Below are positions 24,901-36,900 of a stretch of DNA of 64,000 nucleotides, one piece after another. How positions within the stretch are numbered: the stretch's first letter is position 1; each line of letters starts with the position of its first letter. A program made the position numbers and the translations under genes. Source of the DNA: Apostichopus japonicus (Eukaryota; Echinodermata; Holothuroidea; Aspidochirotida; Stichopodidae). The DNA is taken from assembly GCF_037975245.1 (NCBI RefSeq), contig NC_092563.1, positions 6,817,501-6,881,500 on the forward strand, read 5' to 3'. Below the pieces are notes generated by a model. The model was not told the DNA's origin, ran no database searches, and was given only the letters and a program-made list of their open reading frames with translations.

Positions 24901-27900
24901 TTTCTATACCTGAGTATCTTGTACATTTGTGATGTTTCTTAACCTGAGTATCTGGTACATGTTTGATGTTTCTTTACCTAAGTATCTGGTACATGTGTGA
25001 TGTATCTTTATCTGAGTATCTGGTACATGTGTGATGTTTCTTTACCTTAGTATCTGAAACATGTGTGATGTTTCTTTACCTGAGTATCTGGTACATGTGT
25101 GATGTTACTTTACCTGAGTATCTGGTACATGTGTGATGTTTCTTTACCTGAGTATCTGGTACATGTTTGATGTTTCTTTACCTGAGTATCTGTTACATGT
25201 GTGATGTTTCTTTAACTGAGTATCTTGTACATGTGTGATGTTTCTCAACCTGAGTATCTGGTACATGTGTGATGTTTCTTTACCTGAGTATCTGGTACAT
25301 GTGTGATGTTACTTTACCTGAGTATCTGGTACATGTGTGATGTTTCTATACCTGAGTATCTGGTACATTTGTGATGTTTCTTAACCTGAGTATCTGGTAC
25401 ATGTTTGATGTTTCTTTACCTAAGTATCTGGTACATTTGTGATGTTTCTTAACCTGAGTATCTGGTACATGTGTGATGTTTCTTTACCTTAGTATCTGAA
25501 ACATGTGTGATGTTTCTTTACCTGAGTATCTGGTACATGTGTGATGTTTCTTTACCTTAGTATCTGAAACATGTGTGATGTTTCTTTACCTGAGTATCTG
25601 GTACATGTGTGATGTTTCTTTACCTGAGTATCTGGTACATGTTTGATGTTTCTTTACCTGAGTATCTGGTACATGTTTGATGTTACTTTACCTGAGTATC
25701 TGGTACATGTGTGATGTTTCTTTACCTGAGTATCTGGTACATGTTTGATGTTTCTTTACCTGAGTATCTGGTACATGTTTGATGTTACTTTACCTGAGTA
25801 TCTGGTACATGTGTGATGTTTCTTTACCTGAGTATCTGGTACATGTTTGATGTTACTTTACCTGAGTATCTGGTACATGTGTGATGTTTCTTTACCTGAG
25901 TATCTGTTACATGTGTGATGTTTCTTTACCTGAGTATCTGGTACATGTGTGATGTTACTTTACCTGAGTATCTGGTACATGTGTGATGTTTCTTTACCTG
26001 AGTATCTGGTACATGTGTGATGTTACTTTACCTGAGTATCTGGTACATGTGTGATGTTTCTTTACCTGAGTATCTGGTACATGTTTGATGTTTCTTTACC
26101 TGAGTGTCTGGTACATGTGTGATGTTTCTTTACCTGAGTATCTTGTACATGTGTGATGTTACTTTACCTGAGTATCTGGTACATGTGTGATGTTTCTTTA
26201 CCTGAGTATCTGGTACATGTGTGATGTTACTTTACCTGAGTATCTGGTACATGTGTGATGTTTCTTTACCTGAGTATCTTGTACATGTGTGATGTTTCTT
26301 TACCTGAGTATCTGGTACATGTGTGATGTTTCTTTACCTGAGTATCTGGTACATGTGTGATGTTTCTTTACCTGAGTATCTTGTACATGTGTGATGTTAC
26401 TTTACCTGAGTATCTGGTACGTGTGTGATGTTTCTTAACCTGAGTATCTGGTACATGTGTGATGTTACTTTACCTGAGTATCTGGTACATGTGTGATGTT
26501 ACTTTACCTGAGTATCTGGTACATGTGTGATGTTTCTTTACCTGAGTATCTGGTATACATGTGTGTTGTTTCTGATTATGTGTGTCATTCAAAGTTCTTG
26601 TTTTATGTAGCTCATGTGTTAACGATTACTCTGTTACAGTGTTATCATATTTTATGGTCTGACAGATTTAGTCTAGAATGCCATCCGTTAATAGTTTCTT
26701 ATTCTTTTGTCTGTTGATTAGGTGAGGGCGGTATGTAATTACTTACCAGAAGAAGGAACGGAACTCCCCATAAATAAAAATGAACTGCTGACTATACTGA
26801 AAAGAGATACCCAGGAAGGATTCCTTGAGGTGGTTAACGAGGAAGGAGAAAGAGGAATTGTTTCAAAAGAAATGGTTGAGGTATGAAATAGACTTGGCTT
26901 ACTCCACAAAATTTTGTTAGAATGATCATCTTTTCTTGAAAATCAAACCAGGAGAAATACCATTATAAATAGTTCTTAAAGGAGTAGTTCAGAATCAGAA
27001 AGATTGCTAGGTTCAATCAAATGCCAAATGTTTTTTTTTGATTTCTTGTAAAGTTTCACAAAACTAAAGAGGGACCCAGAGCCGTATCTAGAAAGAGTTT
27101 GGCCAACTGGTGTTTTGTGACACTTATGTTTATCTTCACACCTCAAATGCATAGAAAACTAGCTGAAAACCTGTCATTCCACTTGTTGATTTTACATCTC
27201 ATCCAAAAGAAAAGCACACATCACAGTCGTGGCTAGGCTAGATCACAGTCGTGGTTAGGCTAGATCACAGACGCACAGTAGCTTAGAGCTTAGAGCGTAA
27301 AAACGAGAGGAAAAAGCCATGAATGTCATTACAAATTTATGGAACCAATTTGAACGTAAAATTCTCGCATTGCTGACGTTACTAGTGACTAAGTTTTAGT
27401 ACGGGTCCTATAGTCATAACTACCTCACAGAGTTTTGTTTTGTTTCCATTGAACCTCCAACATGTTCTTCCTACTTTGACTTCCCAAATTTGTCTGATTT
27501 CAAGGTCATTCCGAAAACCATACAAATGCATTCCATATTCTGACCGATCGCTGCATACCCATGTGGCACAGCAGGGCCTTTATTTGATAATTTTCTATTT
27601 TTTTTTTTCGTGTTCATCAAACGATCCTTTATACTGTACACTGTGTGTATGCGCGTCGTCTGCTGAAAATTGTTGAAGTTGACCTATTTTACCGCCCGGT
27701 GTGGGAGTTGTCCCTCTCGACCAATCCAAATCGGTTACATGGTTGGCCACTCTCTCTATATAAGGCTCTGTAGGGACTGACATGACAGGGCCCTCTGTTG
27801 ACTATGGGCACGACTGGAGACCATTAATGACTCTCACAGGGCTTTTCCAATCATTTGTTCTTTCTGTAGGAAATTTGGTCTTACAAGGGTCGTGGAAAGG

Positions 27901-30900
27901 ACAAGAGCTATCTCTATGAAATTGTAGCAAACAAACGTAATGGTATAGATGTCGACAAATGGGACTATTTTGCAAGGGACAGTGTGCACTTGGGCATCCC
28001 GAATCCTTTTGACTGGAAACGTTATCTCAGGTTTGCCCGTGTGCTGCATGAACCAGATGGTAGCCAGATTTGCACCAGGGATAAAGTAAGTAGCAGAACA
28101 ACTTAAGTCATTTAATTATTGTTGTGTTGGGTTTAAACAGGCCCTCATGTTGCAGTTTAGGACACAAAGTAAGTTGGTCCTATGCACAATGATAAAGTTG
28201 TTTATTGTCTGAAATGGCAGCATTCATTGTGGTCATCCTCTGAGCTTAATCCCCCCCCCCCCCCCCCAAGAAAAAAAGAAGTCATCTGTAATATGTTTGA
28301 GGTACATACTATTGTTTTGGAAATTAACATGTTCATTAAGATGTACTCCCAACCATTGTCATTTATGTCTTATTTCTTCTAAGCTATTGTTGAGCACACC
28401 CTTCACAGTCCTCACCCATGCCCCTCCCACACCAACACACAAAAGATGAGGACAAAACAATAAACTCTTATGCATAAGTGTTTTTGTAACTAGGCAAGAG
28501 TTTAAAAGATATATGTGAAAGTAACATAAACTGCTGCATTATCCTTATGTAAGTTGTTATCTTTCTCTGTATGAGGATTAAACATTGCTACAGTTTGAAT
28601 ATTGATATATTTTCTCTTACAGGAGATAACCAATCTTTATGACATGTTTCACACAAGATACACCCTCCACCGTAGAGCATATCAACACAGAGTGAACAAG
28701 ATTCTTGAAGCCATGTGAGTAAAAAATTGTTTCATTTCATATTTCATGCATATTAAAATTAACTGTCAGTGCAGGTTAAATTATAACACCCTTTTTTTTA
28801 TCAGATCTGGGGTATTGTTCTGTCAGCTTTGTCAGTCTGTTTGCTGTTAATTATAAATCTGCCACAAAAAATAATAAGTTGGTTTTCATCCTTGGGGTTC
28901 AATGCTAGTTATGTAAAGTTAAAAGATCATTTCTTTGCATAGTTTGGTCAGAGGGTATGAAATGTTAAATCCGCAGATCAGCAGTTAATCCCAAAACGTG
29001 TACGTGACATCATCATGGTTGCTTTAAATGAGGATTGAAAAGTGCTTTGCATCATTTTAATGTGTAAAAGTTTGAACACCAAAGTAGATGACACTTACTG
29101 AATTTGTATTATTATTAAATACTTTCTTCTTGACCTATGACCTTCGACTAACCTTCTGCATAGTAACATTGTTAGGTACTTCCACACTGTGGTATGCTGT
29201 TCATATATTACCTCCCCAAAATCATTTCTGAGGATGGTTGCTTACTAAGAACACCATTTTTAAAAGGTTATTCCAGCTTGCCTGGAGATTGTCTGGCTGT
29301 GTTGTTTATCAGTGCACATTGAGGGTACTATACGTACCTCTCAGTGTGCTGTTGGAGTGCCTTCTCCCATATCATGTATGTGTATTTGACACCCCTGGTA
29401 AGTTGTTAAAGGCTTTTATTATGGGCAACATGTGATTAAAATGTTAATAGTGTTTTAATGATCTTCAGTTGTTTCATCTTTTCACATTTCTCAGGATTGT
29501 CGAAGCTCTGAAGGAGGCAAATGACTATCTGTTATTTCCTGGGACAGACGGGTGAGATAAAATGAAGATAAATTAATGCAGCTCATTCTGCCCTTCACCG
29601 TAACATCATCCTTCAATCTTGCAAATACCTGAGAAGAAATAACGTAATTAGTTTAGTACAGTAATGCTTTAACAGATGGTTAATGTGTCATGGAAAGATG
29701 TAAAAGAAAGCCCGTAAATATGTCTTCATAACATTGGTCTTTCACACCTAGTGAAACTTTATAGTACAGGCCACTTATCACAGGGTAGTTGATGCATTGG
29801 CAGGCATTCATTGACGATTTTAAGTTTGCTGCACTTTTAAATGAAGTGTTGTAAAGTGACCTGTTTGTCCTATGTTTATGCACTTTTAAATGAAGTGTTG
29901 TAAAGTGACCTGTTTGTCCTATGTTTTTGCACTTTGAAGAGTTGTAAAGTGACTTGTTTGTCCTAGGTTTATGCACTCTCAAATGAAGTGTTGTGAAGTG
30001 ACCTGTTTGTCCTATGTTTATGCACTGTTAAATGAAGTGTTGTAAAGTGACCTGTTTGTCCTATGTTTATGCACTGTTAAATGAAGTGTTGTAAAAGTGA
30101 CCTGTTTGTCCTATGTTTATGCACTCTTAAATGAAGAATTGTATAAGTGACCTGTTTGTGCTATGTTTATGCACTTTTAAATGAAGTGTTGTCAAGGGAC
30201 CTGTTTGTCCTATGTTTATGCACTGTTAAATGAAGTGTTGTAAAAGTGACCTGTTTGTCGTATGTTTATGCACTGTTAAATGAAGTGTTGTAAAAGTGAC
30301 CTGTTTGTCCTATGTTTATGCACTCTTAAATGAAGAATTGTATAAGTGACCTGTTTGTCCTAGGTTTATGCACTCTCAAATGAAGTGTTGTGAAGTGACC
30401 TGTTTGTCCTATGTTTATGCACTGTTAAATGAAGTGTTGTAAAGTGACCTGTTTGTCCTATGTTTATGCACTGTTAAATGAAGTGTTGTAAAGTGACCTA
30501 TTTGTCCTATGTTTATGCACTGTTAAATGAAGTGTTGTAAAAGTGACCTGTTTGTCCTAGGTTTATGCACTCTCAAATGAAGTGTTGTGAAGTGACCTGT
30601 TTGTCCTATGTTTATGCACTGTTAAATGAAGTGTTGTAAAGTGACCTGTTTGTCCTATGTTTATGCACTGTTAAATGAAGTGTTGTAAAAGTGACCTGTT
30701 TGTCCTATGTTTATGCACTCTTAAATGAAGAATTGTATAAGTGACCTGTTTGTGCTATGTTTATGCACTTTTAAATGAAGTGTTGTCAAGGGACCTGTTT
30801 GTCCAATGTTTATGCACTCTTCAAGTGTTGTAAAGTGACCTATTTGTGCTATATTCATGCCACGTTTATTCCAGTTCATTCACTTCTTGTTTGACAATTT

Positions 30901-33900
30901 TACTCACGAAAACTCAGATGCAATGATATTGACTCTCTATAGAGTATGCTCACTTCTTGAATATCACTTGCATCAACACCTAGCCTAACTTGCACATAGA
31001 AATCTGGACACTCTGTTACATTTTATTCACAGTTCTGCACCCTCAGCAAAGGATCTAACTACAACTCTTTGGTTTCAGGTTGACTCTAGCATAACAGTTC
31101 TTTACTTTTTAATTTTGTAAGCAATATGTTTGTTGTTTCTCATTTGCTTATAGATATGAAACATTTCACATTTTCATCTGATTGACCCATTTTCATTTCT
31201 TAGGAAGATGAAAAAGATGTCTGAATCCATCGATGACATGGAAGCTTACTCCAAACTCAACGATCACATCATGTGGACAATACTATGCACTACTGATGAT
31301 AAACTTAAGAAATCAAGAGATCTCGTCCACAGAATACTAACGAGAGATCTGTTTGTTTGTGTCGGCCAGACTCAGCTCAAGAAGAAGGTAGCTTCTCACG
31401 AAACGCCGATGAAACTGGTAAGAGATATTTTTGTAGATATGTAAGAGGATGGGGGAAATAAAAGGAGGGTGGCTTATCTTTTTTGCTTCTTGAAGAAATG
31501 ACGACTAAAAAATGGCTACACAAAAATTAGATGGTATCGAAAGGAAATAACTTCAGTATTTCAATTCTAGAAACTGCACCAAACATTTAAAACTCTAAAA
31601 GAAGTGAAAACTTAAACAGAAAGTGAGAAATCAAAGGAAATCGCGACAAATCTCTTTGCATGGGATAAAGCCATGTTACAAAACAAGATATATGTTATTC
31701 TGTCACTGCTTTCTTGGTTATTGCTAGTAGCAGTATTCCAATTTTTCATGTTTGTGAAACTTCACAAAGACAGAAAATGATACAGAAATGCATAGTCAAA
31801 CATTTTAACTGTGTATTTTACACTGTTTGTTGTTGTTCTAGTTAATGCTGAGGTTGCTTGAGAAATGTTTGTTTGGGGATGGGAATGGAGTGAAGGGGTG
31901 AGGGGAGGTGTGAGGGGAAAGATGTGTCGACATGAAAGTAATAGACTTGCTTCAGTTCAGTCAAAATTTGAATTTTCATTGCAACTCTGAGTGTTAACTT
32001 TTATTTTACCTCACCAGGTTTCACAACTAATTGACATAGAAAACGATCGCACCGAGAAAGAAATATTTGACAGGCTCTCTGGAAGAGCTAAGAAAACTAT
32101 CAAACAGAGTGATATAATTGTGCATGTAAGTATAAATATGGCCAAATTCATTTCACCTCTGTACATGAGCTTTTTCCGCGAATTCGCGGAATATCCGTGA
32201 TTTCTTTTCTACCTCGGGGACCAAATCTATTATCCTAACACACTGTATCATGCAAACTGGAGCCTATACCGCAATTTTTCGCGAATTGCTAGGGCTGAAT
32301 TCGCAGGTTGAAGCCAAAAATGATGTCACCCTTAGGGATGAATCTTTGCTCTAAAGCTATAAGGGCTGTAACCGATATAGCAACAGCCTGCAGATTGAGC
32401 CCTAAGGGATTGTAACCATTAGGGCTGAATTGGTAGGGTACAGCCATACTGGCTATATCGTTCAGGGCTTAATCCTGGGTATGGAATGCTTATCTGAAGA
32501 TCCTTTGCTATTTAGCTCATGAAAGTCATTATCTTAAATTAAAATGTTTCATACTGTACTTTTTGATTAAAAGATAACGAATGACCTAAAGATGACAAAG
32601 AACCAGAGAATGACCAGATAACAACAGGATGTCTCTGGCCAAAAGTTGAGGCTGTTAATATTTACTCTTTCAATATTTCTTTTTAACTACTGGCTAATTC
32701 TCTTTTACATGAAATGGAGAATATCATCTGCTATTTTTACATTTATTTCAACAGATTGCTAATTTCAGCTATGGAATGGGGGAGAAGGACCCTGTGGAAC
32801 ATGTTAAATTTTACTCCAAGTATGACCCGAATAATACAGTCGAAATTAGCAAAATCAGACAGGTGGGTTTTACCTTCTTTCTTCATAATGAAGTCTGTGA
32901 GATGGTCAGATGCTCAACTAAGAGAAAGGATTCAAATGGCTGCTGTTACAATGGCTAACAAATCAATGGCCACAGTCTTTGGTTACTTGCCATACGTTTG
33001 GTTACTTGCCATACGCAGGCAAGTAACCTATGCAGTCAAGTTGGCGTGTGTGTACATATATGTGATGCCCTAGCTTGTGAACACGATATCCCAAGATAGA
33101 TAACCTCTGCAGTTCTCATATTTGGCATGTTGCTTCCCCATAATTAGTACAAGAGCCCTATTGTTTCCTGTGGAGGTCAAAGGTCATTTGGAGTCAGCAG
33201 AGGGCAACATGTGGAAATCTAAAAAAGGCTGCATCTCCAGAATCTGATCATTAAAGGTGCTCATATTTGCATGGTAGGATAGCCTTATGTAGTGTAAAGG
33301 TTGTACACAACTTGGTGTAGGTCAAAGTTCGTTAAGGTCACCAAGGGTCAAAACTTGAAATCCTCGTAAACAATATCTCCTGACAGGAACTTCATTGGCT
33401 CTGAAATTTGCATGTAGCTTCCCTATAATGATCAAAACCATATTGTTTTTTTTGTTGGATGTCAAAGGTCATTTGGGATCATCAAAGGCAACATTCTGTA
33501 CAGCCCATATAAAACACAAACCTTGTAAACACGATATCCCAAGATAGGTTACACCACATATTTTGGGTGCAGGTCAGTTTATTTGGGGTCAGCAGAGGTC
33601 AAATGTCAAAATATCAACAGTACTTTATATTGAGAACTTCAACTTCGTGTTCATGGTAGATTGAGGGCGGAATGGAATTGATTCAACTATTAAACATTGT
33701 ACGCCATCATAATTCTGTGCTCGATGACCCTTTCATGAGTAGTAATGTATGTCTGGGTGAGTATTAAGTGAGGTATATTTTACTACTATATTTTACTCTT
33801 TGTTTTACAGTGTGCTTGTGATGTGTGTGTGTGTTGATGTTCTGTACGATTGTTCAAATCGTCTCCTTTCATGGTTTCTATATCAACAGGAATCCATGGC

Positions 33901-36900
33901 ATTACCGAGAGAATTCTCTGAAAGATTCCTAAGAGTGTGTGTCAAGCAGACGGAACCTGAAGTCTCTGAGTGGGTTTGTGAAGCATTTGAAGAATGGTGC
34001 ATCGATAAGGGATTGACAGCTAAGGTATGGGGGGGAAAACTCCAATAAATCCTTCATAATTTATCTTTTTTTTTTTTTTATCACTTTGTGTAATCAGTGC
34101 TCTATTACCATGGTCAGAGTACTTGTACCATTGAAACATATCATGCAAGTTGACCCAACACACCCGTTGTTTCAGCACTATAATTAGGACTGCTCTGGAC
34201 TGCGTTTATGCCCACCACGTACACTTAGGGGCCGCTACATTTGTGCCTAACTCTATCCATATATTTAATTCACAATTGAGAAGATAAGTTTCTTATTTGT
34301 ACTGTAGGACTTGCTGTATATTTGTTTGTATTACTGTATGTGTATCACAGTCTATTTGATATTTATACTATTGCTTTCCTTTTTTTCCTTTTCTTTTTTC
34401 GTTTACGACCTGTGTAAGCCGAATTTCCGATTGTTGACAATAAATTCAAATTTGAATTAAGCATTATTTCTTCAGATCGGTAAAGAGTTGAAATGATGAA
34501 TGCTTGCAAAGAACTTTGGCTTACCCTGTCATTCTGAATAACCTCTCTGTGTGTGTAATCAAACAAATAACAACGTAAAAAAATCCCTCTCTTTCACTTA
34601 GTTTTAGAATATATGCTCTAAAAAGAACCGTTTTTGCACAGACCTTTTCTTCCCACCTAATTCACTTTGGAAATGGTTGTATGTCTTCATGGTTTATTTA
34701 GGCAAGGGCGTAGGAACCAGGGGGGCTGGGGGGCGCAAGCCCCCCAGTGAAAAAAAGGGAGGGGCGGAAGTATCATTCCGCCCCCCTGCTTCGCAAGTCA
34801 GAAAACCCCTTTTTCATTTCCAAATGAGAAAAAAGTCTCATTTGGAGCACCAAATTGCATCTAAGGCCAGGTGAAATGCAAAATTATTTACAAAAGGGAG
34901 TGGGTGTTGAAGTGTGCTATATTGCACCAAATTGCATCTGAGGCCACCTGAAATGCAAAAAATTTCCAAAGGGAAGGGGCCACCCCTCCCCTTTTCAAAA
35001 TGACATCCCATCCAGACTCTGTCATATCTTCAGGTACCTACTCCAGTGTTGGAAAACCTTGTTCAATTTCCCGCGAACACACTTCCGATTTCCCGCCGGT
35101 GTTCGCGTAGCGAACACGCCGAGCATGCGTAGCGTGCGAGCATAAAGGCGTGGGGTCCAGGGGCCCGCCCCAGGGGCCTGGTAGGGTCATGGGGTGGAAC
35201 CCTTGTGGGGTTGAGGGGGAAAAGACCCCGGAAAATGTTGGTATTTTTGCGTGTCTGGCGATAAAAAACTCGCAGTTGAGGATGCAAAATACTGACAACT
35301 TTTTGAATTTAAATTGTCACGAAGCTGATGAAAATTTTAAAATGACAAGTTAGAGTAGCTATATTATGTTATAAAATGAAAAAAGATTTAATCTGCCTTA
35401 CAATCTTTAAAAAGTTTAACTTACAGAACTTCCGATATTATGAAACAAACAACGTTCGGCAAAGCCCCGCGCACACTATACGTACATCAGTTTACAACTG
35501 CAGTACGGTCCCTACTTATATACTACGGTAGGCTACTTACTGTACATGTGCTGCGAATTTTCCCAGGTACTGTACCTTACCAAACAACTGCGCGCCCATG
35601 CCCTGTCTTACACCCGTTTGTTAACATTTTTGGCACGTTTCCAAGAAACGTTTCATGGAGTATTCCCCATGATACACGCAGCACATCGAGGCCCCACTAG
35701 CTATGGCCATCTGTATGAAAGTAAAACCTTGTAATAAAATATGTTTTAGGCCACTTGGCATGTTTAACTAAATGCTTAATATTATTTCCATGTTCTTGTA
35801 GAAAATGTCAAGTTCGCAAAATACAATTAGTTGTGTTTTTGTAGTTACGTGAGATCCATAACCGACGAGGGGGTTAGGCTATTTGCTATGCACTTAACTA
35901 TGGTAGGATATTATTTTTTCCGTATTTTTTGAAATTCTAGAAAATACTTTCTTTTCCCCCCGCTTAACACCAGATGTGGTCTTACGGTTTATTCATACAT
36001 GGGTGTACTAGAGCCTTGTTTACATGACGTTAGTTGCATTTAGCACGATATGCCAGTTTCGCGTGAATTTTTCGAAAGTGTTTTGCTTGATCTTTCGTAA
36101 AATTTGAAAGGTGTACCAACTTACTTTTCGTACACAATTGGTAATTTCTCTACTGATTTTCGGAGTTTTTTTACAGTCAAGTGAATACGATGTGCATTGA
36201 GTATAAACTTATCGCGAATGCAAGAAAACGATGCGGGGATTTCCAGCAGACAAATGTTTTCTTTGCGGGATTACTGAGTCAGATGAAGGGAATCCTGCAC
36301 CTTAGAGGGAACACTGAATTGAAGTCAAATTCATACGAAAGAAAACGTTGACTAACTAACATGCAATATAAGTATAACAAATGTGGAATGGCAATATTGT
36401 TCAAAACATTTCCCGCGAGGCTGATTTATTACAGCAACCTTCCCGCGCTGGGCCGTGTGTGTCCGTGTGACATTTCCCTTTGTGAGTGGGTTGGGGACAC
36501 ATCATTACTCGTTATAGGCTATTGTGACTAAAATTGCGAGCACGCTCTCTGGACATTTTTCTTTTGTTTCTGAAACTTTTCTTCTGAAATTTTCCTTATT
36601 GTTTTTACAGATGTACTTTTTTGCTCCTTCGTGTTTTTTTTTAAGGTTCGTCCCGTTTTTTTTTTTCGTTCTTTTCTCCCCGATTTTTTTTTTCTCCAGC
36701 CAGCTTGGATTTCCCGCGAGCATCGCGGATTTCCTGCGAACCTGGTTCGGCAGGTTCGCAAGGTTTTCCAGCCCTGACCTACTCTTCTCGACCCTCAATG
36801 TCCCATTGACCTAAAACGGATTAAGTTAAACCCCACACCATATTTATTTGTTTCTTTTGCCTGGATTTTACTTAAATTGCTTATTTTTTGTATTTTTTAT

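Noticed and set aside
24385-26570. CRISPR-like appearance of a regular repeat array
   Set aside because: The units are contiguous with no unique spacers, and the context is a eukaryotic intron. It is a minisatellite.
24385-26570. GGTACA and TGTTTCT in each 34-bp unit as steroid receptor sites
   Set aside because: The spacing is seven rather than three bases and the second half-site does not fit; no support for a receptor in this organism.
31388-31393. Alternative donor (gtagct) within SAMHD1 exon 12
   Set aside because: It is weaker than gtaaga at 31,418. Both keep phase 0, so an alternative isoform is possible but not supported.
36505-36814. Overlapping frames of 77-97 codons on both strands
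   Set aside because: They lie in poly-T/poly-A-rich DNA inside the intron 15 hAT element and have no recognisable domains.
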